Below are positions 39,095 through 49,875 of a stretch of DNA of 64,000 bases, one piece after another (the stretch's first letter is position 1; each line of letters begins with the position of its first letter). A program made the position numbers and the translations under genes. The stretch is from Microbacterium sp. MF43 (lineage in GTDB: Bacteria; Actinomycetota; Actinomycetes; Actinomycetales; Microbacteriaceae), in assembly GCF_012847295.1 (NCBI RefSeq), contig NZ_JABBDY010000004.1:186001-250000 (forward strand). Direction: 5' to 3'. The notes below the pieces were generated by a model that was not told the DNA's origin, made no database searches, and saw nothing but the letters and a program-made list of their open reading frames with translations.

Positions 39095-41599
39095 ATGCTC
39101 TCGCTTCTCGACGCCGTGCCGGCCGGCGCCGACGACGACGCCGTCTATACCGGTTTCGTCGAGTGGGCCGAGGAGCGCGGGTTCACTCTCTATCCGGCGC
39201 AGGACGAGGCGATCATCGAGATCGCGTCGGGGTCGAATGTGATCCTGTCGACCCCGACGGGCACGGGCAAGTCGCTCGTCGCCGTGGCCGCCCACGCGGC
39301 GGCGCTCGCGAGGGGCGGGCGTACGTACTACACGGCGCCGATCAAGGCGCTGGTGAGCGAAAAGTTCTTCGCGCTCGTCGATATCTTCGGCGCCGCGAAC
39401 GTCGGCATGGTCACGGGCGACTCCTCCGTGAACCCCGATGCTCCGATCGTGTGCTGCACGGCCGAGATCCTGGCGAACCTCGCGCTGCGTCAGGGGGCGG
39501 ATGCCTCGGCCGACCAGGTGGTCATGGACGAGTTCCACTACTACGGCGATCCCGACCGGGGCTGGGCGTGGCAGGTGCCGCTCCTCCTGCTGCCGCGTGC
39601 GCAGTTCGTGCTGATGTCGGCGACCCTCGGGGACGTGACCGCGATCGCCGACGATCTCTCCCGCCGCACCGGGCGGCCGACCGCGCGGATCACCGGCGTC
39701 GAGCGCCCGGTGCCGCTGCACTTCTCCTACGCGCGCACGCCTGTGCACGAGACGGTCGAAGAGCTGCTGCAGACGAACCAGTCGCCGGTGTACGTCGTCC
39801 ATTTCTCGCAAGCCGCGGCGATGGAGCGCGCGCAGGCGCTCTCGAGCATCAAGGTGATCACGCGGGAGCAGCGCGACGCGATCGCCGAGGCCATCGGCGG
39901 CTTCCGCTTCACCACCGCGTTCGGGCGCACGCTGTCTCGCTATGTGCGCGCGGGGATCGGCGTGCATCACGCCGGCATGCTGCCGCGGTACCGGCGCCTC
40001 GTCGAGACGCTCGCCCAGCGGGGTCTTCTGCGCGTGATCTGCGGCACCGACACGCTCGGCGTCGGCATCAACGTGCCGATCCGCACGGTCCTGATCACGG
40101 CGCTCGCCAAGTACGACGGACAGCGGATGCGGCAGCTCACCGCCCGCGAGTTCCATCAGGTCGCCGGTCGCGCCGGCCGGGCCGGGTTCGACACCGCCGG
40201 CACGGTCGTGGTGATGGCGCCCGACCACGAGATCGAGAACGCGGCAGCTGTCGCCAAGGCCGGAGACGATCCCAAGAAGCTCAAGAAGGTCGTGCGCAAG
40301 AAGGCCCCGCAGGGTTTCGTCAACTGGAGCGAGTCCACGTTCGAGCGGCTCGTCGATGCCGAGCCCGAGCCTCTCGTTCCGCAGCTGCAGCTGACGGCGG
40401 CGATGCTCATCAATGTCATCGCGCGCGGCGGTGACGTGTTCGCGAACGTCCGTGCGCTGGTGCGCGACAACCACGAACCCCGCGCGCGGCAGTTCGAGCT
40501 GGCCCGGCGGGCGCTCGCGATCTTCCGCACCCTGGTGGCGGCGGATGTCGTCGAGGTGGACGGCGCGGGAGGCATCCGTCTCACCGTCGATCTGCAGCCG
40601 AACTTCGCTCTCAATCAGCCGCTGTCGCCGTTCGCCCTCGCGGCGATCGGCCTGCTCGATCCCGACGAGGCGCCGGGCGGCGCGGGAACCGGCCATTACG
40701 CCCTCGATGTCGTGAGCGTGATCGAGGCGACGCTCGACGACCCGCGTCCGGTGCTGTCGCAGCAGCAGTTCCTCGCACGGGGCGAGGCGGTCGCCGCGAT
40801 GAAGCGCGAGGGCATCGAGTACGACGAGCGGATGGAGCTGCTCGAGGGCGTCACCTGGCCCAAGCCGCTCGAGGAGCTGCTCGCGCAGTCGTACGAGGTG
40901 TTCGCGACGAGCCAGCCGTGGGTGCGCGACTTCGAGCTCTCGCCGAAGTCGGTGGTGCGCGACATGTTCGAGCGCGCCATGTCGTTCGCCGAGTTCATCT
41001 CGCACTACCAGCTGGCCCGCAGCGAGGGGCTGGTGCTGCGCTACCTCTCCGATGCGTATCGCGCGATCCGGCAGACCGTGCCGGCCGAGGCGCAGACCGA
41101 GTCGCTGCTCGACCTCATCGCCTGGCTCGGCGAGCTGGTGCGGCAGGTCGACTCGAGCCTCGTCGACGAGTGGGAGGCGCTGGTCAATCCGTCGACCGAT
41201 CCCGACGAGCCGGTCGTGCCGCCGGCCCCGCCGTCGGTGCTCACCAATCGGCGCGCGTTCCTCGTGCTCGTGCGCAACGAGCTGTTCCGGCGGGTGCAGC
41301 TGGCGGCGCTGCAGCGCGACGACGAGCTGCTCGCCGTCGACCCGGACGTCGACTGGTCCGCTGCGCTCGACGCCTACTTCGACGAGCACGACGAGATCCT
41401 GACGGGCGGGCCGGCGCGCTCGCCGCGGCTGGTCACGATCGACGAGTCGGATGCCTCGGCCGGCGTCTGGCGGGTCGAGCAGACCATCGACGACCCCGAG
41501 GGCGACCATGACTGGCGCATCCGCGGCGAGGTCGACCTCGCCGCGTCCGAGGAGGCCGGCACCGCCGTGCTGCGCGTGACGCACGTCCTCCGGCTCTAG
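39095..41599 (+). CDS. Ski2-like DEAD/DEAH-box helicase with DUF3516
   Basis: 834 residues. The helicase core occupies ~1-400: Q-like FTLYPAQDEAI, motif I STPTGTGKSLV, APIKALVSEK, VMDEFHYYGD (DEFH in place of DExH), LMSATLGD, GVHHAGMLPRYRRLVE, TDTLGVGINVPIRTV and the VI motif QVAGRAGRAGFD. The C-terminal ~400 residues are the actinobacterial DUF3516 region (ESTFERLVDAEPEPLVPQ, LPP-type charged helices). Likely an RNA or DNA unwinding enzyme; substrate unknown. Two ATGs lie at 39092 and 39095; the second is 6 nt after CAGACT (39083-39088), compatible with a leaderless start. The stop is 2 nt from the convergent SDR gene. Confidence 0.9.
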   Translation: MLSLLDAVPAGADDDAVYTGFVEWAEERGFTLYPAQDEAIIEIASGSNVILSTPTGTGKSLVAVAAHAAALARGGRTYYTAPIKALVSEKFFALVDIFGAANVGMVTGDSSVNPDAPIVCCTAEILANLALRQGADASADQVVMDEFHYYGDPDRGWAWQVPLLLLPRAQFVLMSATLGDVTAIADDLSRRTGRPTARITGVERPVPLHFSYARTPVHETVEELLQTNQSPVYVVHFSQAAAMERAQALSSIKVITREQRDAIAEAIGGFRFTTAFGRTLSRYVRAGIGVHHAGMLPRYRRLVETLAQRGLLRVICGTDTLGVGINVPIRTVLITALAKYDGQRMRQLTAREFHQVAGRAGRAGFDTAGTVVVMAPDHEIENAAAVAKAGDDPKKLKKVVRKKAPQGFVNWSESTFERLVDAEPEPLVPQLQLTAAMLINVIARGGDVFANVRALVRDNHEPRARQFELARRALAIFRTLVAADVVEVDGAGGIRLTVDLQPNFALNQPLSPFALAAIGLLDPDEAPGGAGTGHYALDVVSVIEATLDDPRPVLSQQQFLARGEAVAAMKREGIEYDERMELLEGVTWPKPLEELLAQSYEVFATSQPWVRDFELSPKSVVRDMFERAMSFAEFISHYQLARSEGLVLRYLSDAYRAIRQTVPAEAQTESLLDLIAWLGELVRQVDSSLVDEWEALVNPSTDPDEPVVPPAPPSVLTNRRAFLVLVRNELFRRVQLAALQRDDELLAVDPDVDWSAALDAYFDEHDEILTGGPARSPRLVTIDESDASAGVWRVEQTIDDPEGDHDWRIRGEVDLAASEEAGTAVLRVTHVLRL

Positions 41600-41601
41600 T
41601 C

Positions 41602-42477
41602 TCAGCCGAGACTGAAGCCGCCGTCGGAGGTCAGCACCTGGCCGACGACCCATGCGCCTTCGTCGGTCGCGAGCCACGCGATGAGGTTCGCGGGATCGGC
41701 GGGGCGTCCGACTCTGCCGAACGGCGTCGTGCGGATCCACTCCTGGATCTCGTCGAGGGGCCGGTCCGTCGTCTCGGGGTCGAGGTAGCCGGTGTTCACC
41801 GGGCCGGGGTTGACGGTGTTGAGGACGATGCCCAGGTCGAGCAGCTCGGCGGCGACCGTCGGGGTGATCCCGGCGAGGGCGGCCTTGCTCGTGGCGTAGG
41901 CCACCTCGCCGCGCATCGGTCCGTGGATCTGGCCCGACGTCATCCAGAAGACCCGGCCCACGGGCTCGGCGAAGGGGCCCGAGCGCTCGGTCCGCTCGCC
42001 GGGTCGTGCCCCGGGCGCCTGGGTGACGTGCAGCGCGGCGTATGCGCGCGTGAGGAGCAGCGTCGACCGGGCGTTCGCCGACCAGAAGCCGTCGAGGCGT
42101 TCGGCGGTCATGTCCAGCAGCGAGCCGTCGTCGCCGGACTGGGCGTGGTTGCAGACGAGGATGTCGAGCCGGCCGGTGAGGGTCTGAGCGGCGGCGATGA
42201 CGTCGTCGGGGGCCGAGGCATCCCGCAGATCGGCACTGACGTCACCGAGGACGGCGTCGTCCGCGAGTGCCGCGCGCAGCTCGTCGCGGACCGCGTCGAG
42301 GTCGTCGCCGCCCCACGGCAGCGGGGTGTCGTGCGGAGAGTAATGGTGGATGAAGACGCTCGCACCGAGCTCGGCGAAGCGTCGCGCGACGGCGAACCCG
42401 ATGCCGCGGCGGCGCGAGACGCCGGTCACCAGCGCGGTGCGGCCCCGCAGGGGAAGGGAGTCGGAGGGGAAGAACAA
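41602..42477 (-). CDS. Short-chain dehydrogenase/reductase
   Basis: 291-residue Rossmann-fold oxidoreductase of the classical SDR group. Cofactor loop TALVTGVSRRRGIGFAVARRFA (T-G-x3-x-G-I-G variant with a three-Arg insertion), NNAG-equivalent LVCNHAQSG, catalytic Ser in FWMTSGQIHG and Tyr/Lys in VAYATSKAAL, PGPVNTGYL, and a C-terminal TSDGGFSLG. The NNAG change to CNHAQ and the long 60-70 loop (HHYSPHDTPLPWGGDDLDAV) resemble AdhII/3-oxoacyl-ACP reductase-like SDRs of Gram-positives. Substrate unknown. Confidence 0.88.
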   Translation of the reverse strand: MFFPSDSLPLRGRTALVTGVSRRRGIGFAVARRFAELGASVFIHHYSPHDTPLPWGGDDLDAVRDELRAALADDAVLGDVSADLRDASAPDDVIAAAQTLTGRLDILVCNHAQSGDDGSLLDMTAERLDGFWSANARSTLLLTRAYAALHVTQAPGARPGERTERSGPFAEPVGRVFWMTSGQIHGPMRGEVAYATSKAALAGITPTVAAELLDLGIVLNTVNPGPVNTGYLDPETTDRPLDEIQEWIRTTPFGRVGRPADPANLIAWLATDEGAWVVGQVLTSDGGFSLG

Positions 42478-42679
42478 TGCGATGCCTTTCGGATGCCGCG
42501 GCCGCCGAGACGCGGCCGGTTCGGCGCTCGACGCGCCGGCGTACGGATGCGGGGACGGCTCATCGGCATTGCATGGCCCCGACCATACCCGACAGGCGCG
42601 GCGCCTCCTCCCCGGGCGCGCGTCGAGCGCGGCGGTCCACCGAGCCCGGGGAACCGGGGCGGGCGTCGGCGGCCGCGGT

Positions 42680-42685
42680 TACCCT
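42680..42685 (+). promoter_or_regulatory. -10 box (TACCCT) of recQ
   Basis: TACCCT, then GGGAGGG, then ATG at 42693. The 7-nt spacing makes a leaderless start likely, although GGGAGG could also act as a ribosome binding site on a transcript begun farther upstream. Confidence 0.45.
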
Positions 42686-42692
42686 GGGAGGG

Positions 42693-44672
<1,980 letters not shown>

Positions 44673-44736
44673 CCGGCCGGTGTCCGGACGGGGCGGGGTG
44701 CGCTCCGGCCGCGACGGCCGGGCAGCCCGCGCGAGT

Positions 44737-46002
44737 TCAGGCCAACGCGAACGACCGCACCCGCTCGACCCGCAGCACGTGCGGCAGCGCGTCGACGGCG
44801 CGAGTGCCGTCAACGCGTGGGAACTCGTACACGTCGAGCATGAACTGCACCGGGTAGTCGATCGACTGGACGGATGTCTTGACCCATCGCCCGTCGATGA
44901 AGAACCGCACGCGCTCGGGCGTCCACTCGACGGCGTAGTCGTGCATGTCGGTCAGATCGCCGTCGACGCGCACCTTCTCGAACTCCTCGCGCAGTCGCGG
45001 GTCGTTCTGCGGCTTCACTCCCACGCCGACCCAGCCCCCGTCGTCGTCGAGCTCGCTCCCGAAGATCTCGGCGATGCAGAGCTCCCCGCAGTCCTCGGGC
45101 CGCTCCTCGAACCCGATCGGCCAGAACGCGACCATCACGTCGGGGTGCCGGATCGCCGCCATCCTCACTTCGATGACGCCGTGACGCACGAGCCAGCCGC
45201 GGTGCTCCGGCTGCTCCTCGCGCACGGTCAGCCCGTCGCGGAAGCGATGCTGTCCGATCGCGCTTCCGACGGGTCCCGAGTATTGACCGGTCTGCAGGTG
45301 CGACACCCGCAGGTCGCCGTCGAGGTCGGGCGCCCAGGGCCGCGTTTCATCGTCGATCCGCAGTTCGAGTCCGGATGCGCCGACCGACGAGCGGGCGGCC
45401 GAGGCATCCCGCGACGACCAGTGCGGCGTGTAGAACGGCCACCAGCGCTCGCGGTCGAGTGCGTCGCCGTCGAACCGTTCCTCGACGTCGGCCGTGAGGC
45501 CTGACACGTCGAGCGGCGAGACGTCGAGCACCCAGGTGTTGAACGTCAGTTCCCCGCCACGCCAGGGTGTCGTGCCCGACCCGCGGTGCTCGAATCCGGC
45601 ACGTCGGCAGAGCGCGTTCGACGCGGCGTTGCCGGCGCCGGGGTAGGCCACGAGCAGTGCGCGCTGCCCGTCGGCCGCGACACGGTGAGTCAGCTGCCGC
45701 AGCGCTGCGCCTGCCACTCCGCGGCCCTGGTACCGCGGCTCGACACTCCAACCCGTCTCGTACGCGGGCACCCCGTCGTGCTCGGTCTGCCAGTACCCGA
45801 TTCCGCCCGCGGGCTCGCCGTCGACGTCGATGCGCAGCATGCACGCCTCGCCGGCGGCGTTCAGTCGCAGATACCGGCGGTGGCGCTCCCGTACCTCGTC
45901 GTCGGACTCAGGGCCGCCCAAGTGCGCCGTCATCTCGGGGGTGTTCGCCCGCTGGAGCACGGGCAGATCGCCCTCGCTCCACGGGCGCAGTTCGACCTGC
46001 AT
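44737..46002 (-). CDS. Fusion: GNAT acetyltransferase + GH16-like domain, 421 aa
   Basis: Residues 1-~160 are a GNAT domain (MQVELRPWSEGDLPVLQRAN, acetyl-CoA loop EPRYQGRGVAGAALRQL at ~89-105, NALCRRAGFEHRG). Residues ~170-421 form a concanavalin-like beta-sandwich with GH16 hallmarks: ADVEERFDGDALDRERWWPF, then GELCIAEIFG and HDYAVEWTPERVRFFIDGRWV. The catalytic E-x-D-x-x-E of GH16 reads E307-L-C-I-A-E312, so both Glu are kept but Asp is Cys309. There is no signal peptide, as expected for a cytosolic acetyltransferase but odd for a glycan hydrolase. A paralogue of the GNAT half is the next gene (46064-46549). Confidence 0.8.
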   Translation of the reverse strand: MQVELRPWSEGDLPVLQRANTPEMTAHLGGPESDDEVRERHRRYLRLNAAGEACMLRIDVDGEPAGGIGYWQTEHDGVPAYETGWSVEPRYQGRGVAGAALRQLTHRVAADGQRALLVAYPGAGNAASNALCRRAGFEHRGSGTTPWRGGELTFNTWVLDVSPLDVSGLTADVEERFDGDALDRERWWPFYTPHWSSRDASAARSSVGASGLELRIDDETRPWAPDLDGDLRVSHLQTGQYSGPVGSAIGQHRFRDGLTVREEQPEHRGWLVRHGVIEVRMAAIRHPDVMVAFWPIGFEERPEDCGELCIAEIFGSELDDDGGWVGVGVKPQNDPRLREEFEKVRVDGDLTDMHDYAVEWTPERVRFFIDGRWVKTSVQSIDYPVQFMLDVYEFPRVDGTRAVDALPHVLRVERVRSFALA

Positions 46003-46063
46003 CGCGCCGCCTCTCGTCGACTCCCCATTCTGGAAAGCCCCTCCGACGTCGGCAACCCGTCTC

Positions 46064-46549
46064 TCAGCGGGGGCGGATCACCCACACGTTCACCGGAACG
46101 GGTTCGCCGCCGTGCTCGTCCGGGAACAGCCCCGTCCCCTCGAGCTCGAAGCCGACGCGACGGCAGAGGGCATGGGATGCCTCGTTCTCGGCGTGCGCGT
46201 AGCCGACGATCGGTCGCCCGTCCGCCTCCGCGACGGCGCGCCGCACCACCTCGCGCAGCACCGACGTCGCGAGTCCGCGAGCCTGCCAGGCCGGCTCGAT
46301 GACGCACCCGACCTCGTACGCCGGCTCGCCCTCGTGATCCTGTTCCCACCATCCGGCGTAACCGGCGGGCTCACCGTCCACGACCACACGGTGCATCCGC
46401 ACGCCGACGCCGGCGAGGTACTCCTCGTGGCGCTGCCGGAGCGCGTCCTCGGCCTCGGGCCCGCCGAGGTATCGCGTCAGCTCGGGCGAGTTGGCGCGGC
46501 GCAGCAGCTCCAGATCGTCCCCCGTCCACTGCTCGAGCATGACCCGCAT
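46064..46549 (-). CDS. GNAT N-acetyltransferase, 161 aa
   Basis: Stand-alone GNAT protein closely resembling the N-terminal half of the downstream fusion (same strand, ~60 nt apart): EQWTGDDLELLRRANSPELTRYLGGPEAEDALRQRH against RPWSEGDLPVLQRANTPEM..LGGPESDDEVRERH. The acetyl-CoA loop is IEPAWQARGLATSVLREVV and the C-terminal part reads HALCRRVGFELEGTGLF. Acceptor unknown. The pair arose by tandem duplication, one copy then gaining the GH16-like domain (or losing it). Confidence 0.85.
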   Translation of the reverse strand: MRVMLEQWTGDDLELLRRANSPELTRYLGGPEAEDALRQRHEEYLAGVGVRMHRVVVDGEPAGYAGWWEQDHEGEPAYEVGCVIEPAWQARGLATSVLREVVRRAVAEADGRPIVGYAHAENEASHALCRRVGFELEGTGLFPDEHGGEPVPVNVWVIRPR

Positions 46550-46575
46550 CCCGCCATCCTGCCCGGGTGTGGGGT

Positions 46576-46616
46576 CCGCACAACACGACCACGACTCGAC
46601 GCGCCCGTGTGTTGTG
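46576..46616 (+). promoter_or_regulatory. Inverted repeat upstream of the acyl-CoA oxidase-like gene
   Basis: CACAACAC near 46578 faces GTGTGTTGTG near 46608, about 20 nt apart. Downstream CCAACCGGTTTGA (about 46627-46639) is a second near-palindrome. Either may be an operator for a fatty-acid regulator; this is inference. Confidence 0.3.
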
Positions 46617-46704
46617 GAGCTGCTCCAACCGGTTTGAGTGGGCGTTGTGGGAGTCCTACCGTCGAAAACGACTTTCCTGTCTCCGACACCGAGAGGTGAC
46701 GCAT

Positions 46705-48810
46705 ATGGCCGACGCCGCCGTCCGCTCCCGCAAGCCCGCCATCAGCAAGCGCACGCCCGCCGGCGGGGCGCCCACCGCACCGCACACCGCAGCCGAGGCA
46801 TCCGAGCCCCGCATCGATGCGGCCGCCGTGACCGACCTTCTCCTCGGCACGTGGGCCGAGACGCGCCGCGAGGCCCGCGAGATGATCAAGGATCCCGCGT
46901 TCTGGCGCATCGACGGGCAGCCGATGTCCGAGCATCGCGAGCGCACGCTCACCCAGCTGCACCTCCTCGTCGAGCACGGCGGGTCGCGTCGCGCGTTCCC
47001 CGAGGAGTACGGCGGACACGGCGACAACGGCGCCAACCTCGCGGGCTTCGAGGAGCTCGTCCTCGCCGACCCCAGCCTGCAGATCAAATCCGGCGTGCAA
47101 TGGGGCCTCTTCGGCTCGGCGATCTTCCAGCTCGGGACCAAGGAGCACCACGACACGTGGCTTCCCGGCGTCATCGACATGAGCCTGCCCGGCGCCTTCG
47201 CGATGACCGAGACCGGTCACGGATCGGATGTCGCGGCCATCGGCACCACGGCGACGTACGACGCCGAGACCGAGGAGTTCGTCATCCACACGCCCTTCCG
47301 CGGGGCGTGGAAGGACTACCTCGGCAACGCGGCGCTCCACGGCAAGGCCGCCACCGTCTTCGCGCAGCTCATCACGGGCGGCGTCAACTACGGCGTCCAC
47401 TGCTTCTTCGTGCCCCTCCGCGACGACGAGGGGAACTTCCTCCCGGGCATCGGCGGCGAGGACGATGGCGTGAAGGGCGGTCTCAACGGGATCGACAACG
47501 GCCGCCTGCACTTCGACAACGTCCGCATCCCGCGCACGAATCTGCTCAACCGCTACGGCGACGTCGCGCCGGACGGAACCTACAGCTCCGACATCCCCAG
47601 CCCCGGACGCCGGTTCTTCACGATGCTCGGCGCCCTCGTCCAGGGACGGGTCTCGCTCGACGGCGCCGCGACGACCGGCACCGCGCTCGCGCTCCACATC
47701 GCGGTGACCTACGCGAACCAGCGGCGTCAGTTCGACTCGGGCTCCGGAACGCCCGAGGTCGTGCTGCTCGACTACGGCAAGCATCAGCGCCGGCTGCTGC
47801 CGCTGCTCGCGCAGAACTACGCGCAGTTCTTCAGCCACGACGAGCTGCTGCGCAAGTACGACGGCGTCTTCTCGGGCCGGACCGACACCGCCGAGGAGCG
47901 CGAGGACCTCGAGACCCTCGCCGCCGCGCTCAAGCCGCTGTCGACGTGGAACGCGCTGGACACCGTGCAAGAGGCCCGCGAAGCGTGCGGCGGCGCCGGC
48001 TTCCTCGCCGAGAACCGCATGGTGGGACTGCACCAGGACCTCGACGTCTACGTCACCTTCGAGGGCGACAACAATGTTCTCCTGCAGCTCGTGGGCAAGA
48101 GGCTGCTGGCCGACTTCGCGAAGCAGTTCAGGGGGGCGGATGCCGCGACCCTCGCCCGCTTCGCCGTGGGCCAGACCGCCGGCAAGGTGTTCCACGGCGC
48201 GGGCCTGCGTCAGCTCGGTCAGTCGGTCGCCGACTTCGGGTCGACGGCGCGGTCGGTCGAGCTCGGCCTTCGTGAGGATCAGCAGCACGACCTCCTCGCC
48301 GGACGCGTGCAGCAGATGGTGTCGGATGTCGCGGCCGCCCTGCGCCCGGCGTCCAAGCTCTCACCGGCAGAGGCTGCCGCGCTCTTCAACAGCCATCAGG
48401 CGGAGCTCATCGAAGCGGCACGCGCGCACGGCGAACTGCTGCAGTGGGAGGCGTTCACCGACGGCGTGAACCGCATCTCCGACGAGGGCACGAAGCACGT
48501 GCTGACGTGGCTGCGCGACCTGTTCGGTCTGCACCTCATCGAGAAGCACCTCGCGTGGTACCTCATCAACGGCCGCCTGTCCGCTCAGCGGGCCGCGAGC
48601 GTCGGCCGCTACATCGACCGGCTCGCCGCCCGCCTGCGCCCGCACGCGCAGGACCTCGTGGACGCGTACGGCTTCGCCCCGGAGCACGTGCGTGCGCCGA
48701 TCGCGTCGGGCGCCGAGCTCGAGCGTCAGAACGAGGCGCGCGAGTACTACGCCGCGCTCGCCGCGTCGGGCGAGGCGCCGGTCTCGGAGAAGTCGCTCAA
48801 GAAGCGGTAG
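46705..48810 (+). CDS. Acyl-CoA oxidase/dehydrogenase-like flavoprotein, 701 aa
   Basis: Long-form acyl-CoA oxidase-like enzyme. After a basic ~35-residue N-terminus comes the helical domain (ARRAFPEEYGGHGDNG region), the beta-domain LPGAFAMTETGHGSDVAAIGTTATYD, HTPFRGAWKDYLGNAALHGKAATVFAQL, then HFDNVRIPRTNLLNRYGDV, YANQRRQFDSG and EARECGGAGFLAENRM-like DTVQEAREACGGAGFLAENRM, VTFEGDNNVLLQLVGKRLL. This order matches ACOX/COG1960 long enzymes of Actinobacteria. It probably starts beta-oxidation of fatty acyl-CoA. ATG 46705 follows GAGAGG. A terminator with a repeated arm lies 11 nt after the stop. Confidence 0.9.
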   Translation: MADAAVRSRKPAISKRTPAGGAPTAPHTAAEASEPRIDAAAVTDLLLGTWAETRREAREMIKDPAFWRIDGQPMSEHRERTLTQLHLLVEHGGSRRAFPEEYGGHGDNGANLAGFEELVLADPSLQIKSGVQWGLFGSAIFQLGTKEHHDTWLPGVIDMSLPGAFAMTETGHGSDVAAIGTTATYDAETEEFVIHTPFRGAWKDYLGNAALHGKAATVFAQLITGGVNYGVHCFFVPLRDDEGNFLPGIGGEDDGVKGGLNGIDNGRLHFDNVRIPRTNLLNRYGDVAPDGTYSSDIPSPGRRFFTMLGALVQGRVSLDGAATTGTALALHIAVTYANQRRQFDSGSGTPEVVLLDYGKHQRRLLPLLAQNYAQFFSHDELLRKYDGVFSGRTDTAEEREDLETLAAALKPLSTWNALDTVQEAREACGGAGFLAENRMVGLHQDLDVYVTFEGDNNVLLQLVGKRLLADFAKQFRGADAATLARFAVGQTAGKVFHGAGLRQLGQSVADFGSTARSVELGLREDQQHDLLAGRVQQMVSDVAAALRPASKLSPAEAAALFNSHQAELIEAARAHGELLQWEAFTDGVNRISDEGTKHVLTWLRDLFGLHLIEKHLAWYLINGRLSAQRAASVGRYIDRLAARLRPHAQDLVDAYGFAPEHVRAPIASGAELERQNEAREYYAALAASGEAPVSEKSLKKR

Positions 48811-48820
48811 AGCGGGCGGG

Positions 48821-48855
48821 CGCGTTTCGTCCCGGTCGCAGCGAGACGAAACGCG
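48821..48855 (+). terminator. Terminator; also copy 1 of a CGCGTTTCGTC repeat
   Basis: CGCGTTTCGTC (48821-48831) pairs perfectly with GACGAAACGCG (48845-48855). On the minus strand it contains CGCGTTTCGTCTCGCTGCG, found again at 52599-52617. Confidence 0.75.
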
Positions 48856-48869
48856 TCGGGGGCACCGGG

Positions 48870-48875
48870 TAGGGT
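48870..48875 (+). promoter_or_regulatory. -10 box (TAGGGT) of leaderless tag promoter
   Basis: TAGGGT, then CGCGGC, then GTG at 48882. Confidence 0.5.
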
Positions 48876-48881
48876 CGCGGC

Positions 48882-49454
48882 GTGAGCACAGACACCCGCC
48901 TCGGTCCTGACGGCATCGCGCGCTGCGCATGGGTCGGCGACGACGCCGAGTACCGCCGGTACCACGATGAGGAATGGGGAGTCCCGCTCCACGGCGATCG
49001 CGCGCTCTTCGAGAAGATGAGCCTCGAGGGATTCCAGGCAGGGCTGTCGTGGATCACGATCCTGCGCAAGCGACCGCGGTTCCGGGAGGTCTTCGCGGGT
49101 TTCGAACCCGAGGTCGTCTCCGGGTTCGGTGACACGGATGTGGAGCGGCTGATGGGCGACGCCGGCATCATCCGCAACCGCGCGAAGATCCTCGCCACGA
49201 TCTCCAACGCCCGGCTCGTGCTCGAGATGGAGGAGGGCGAGCTCGACGCGTTCCTGTGGTCGTTCGCGCCCGCGGCGTGGCCCCGCCCCGCGACGTTCGC
49301 CGACGTGCCGGCGACCACGCCGCAGTCCGACGCGATGAGCAAGGCGCTGCGCAAGCGGGGCTTCCGCTTCGTCGGCTCGACGACGATGTATGCGCTGATG
49401 CAGTCCGCGGGCATGGTCGACGACCACGTCGACGGATGCTGGCGCGCGGCCTGA
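48882..49454 (+). CDS. tag: DNA-3-methyladenine glycosylase I
   Basis: 190 residues. Removes 3-methyladenine from alkylated DNA. The zinc ligands of Tag are in place: Cys15 (ARCAWVG), His in RRYHDEEWGVP, and the C-terminal His/Cys of DDHVDGCWR. The base-recognition region reads FEKMSLEGFQAGLSWITILRKRPRFREVFAGFEPE, and the C-terminal half includes RNRAKILATISNARLVL and FRFVGSTTMYALMQSAGMVDDH. The GTG start at 48882 fits a TAGGGT leaderless promoter. It stands alone before the WXG100-like operon. Confidence 0.93.
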   Translation: MSTDTRLGPDGIARCAWVGDDAEYRRYHDEEWGVPLHGDRALFEKMSLEGFQAGLSWITILRKRPRFREVFAGFEPEVVSGFGDTDVERLMGDAGIIRNRAKILATISNARLVLEMEEGELDAFLWSFAPAAWPRPATFADVPATTPQSDAMSKALRKRGFRFVGSTTMYALMQSAGMVDDHVDGCWRAA

Positions 49455-49509
49455 TCGGCATAAGGGGTGCCGGGTTGCCTGAACGAGCATGAGGCCCCGC
49501 GGTGGGGGA

Positions 49510-49521
49510 TTGTCCCCATCG
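49510..49521 (+). promoter_or_regulatory. TTGTCCCCATCG box, copy 1
   Basis: This 12-mer ends 20 nt before the TAGGCT -10 (49542-49547) of the WXG100-like operon. The same 12-mer lies at 55102-55113, 21 nt before a TACGAT. Here it is also the right half of a GGGGATTGTCCCC palindrome. Confidence 0.5.
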
Positions 49522-49541
49522 CCACGGTGGTGCACGGTCCC

Positions 49542-49547
49542 TAGGCT
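49542..49547 (+). promoter_or_regulatory. -10 box (TAGGCT) of the WXG100-like operon
   Basis: TAGGCT lies 31 nt before the ATG. The leader carries GGAGGAG at a normal distance, so this operon is not leaderless. Confidence 0.5.
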
Positions 49548-49578
49548 CTCGACCGAACCCACCGTGCGGAGGAGCCGA

Positions 49579-49875
49579 ATGGCCGACGTCGATCTCGATC
49601 TGACCGCACTGCGCGGCGCGAAGGTCCGCGTCGAGGCGGCTCTCGCGACCTTCCGCGGCGCCGACCGCGTCGGTGAGGACCTCGCCGAGCTGACCGGCGA
49701 GCACCGTCTGGCGGGCAGGGTGCGCGACTTCGCCGGCAACTGGGATCACAACCGAGGCAAGCTCGAGGAGAAGCTCGTCGCCGTGCGCGACTGGCTCGAC
49801 GCGATCGACGAGACGTTCACCGACCTCGATCGCACGCTGGGCGACGGTCTCGACACCGAGGGGAATGCGCCGTGA
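49579..49875 (+). CDS. WXG100-like small protein, 98 aa
   Basis: A small all-helical protein of the size of ESX/WXG100 proteins. Two amphipathic helices (LDLTALRGAKVRVEAALATF and NRGKLEEKLVAVRDWLDAIDETFTDLD) flank a turn with FAGNWDHNRGKL, where W-D-H replaces W-x-G. It lacks a signal peptide, like other WXG100 proteins. The ATG at 49579 has GGAGGAG seven bases upstream. It overlaps the next gene by 4 nt. Likely role: partner or targeting factor for secretion of the protein at 49872; no ESX ATPase is in the window, so the secretion route is unproven. Confidence 0.6.
   Translation: MADVDLDLTALRGAKVRVEAALATFRGADRVGEDLAELTGEHRLAGRVRDFAGNWDHNRGKLEEKLVAVRDWLDAIDETFTDLDRTLGDGLDTEGNAP

Noticed and set aside
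38993-41740. 915-residue minus-strand frame opposite the DUF3516 helicase
   Set aside because: Arg/His/Asp-rich translation without motifs; the plus strand encodes a full helicase.
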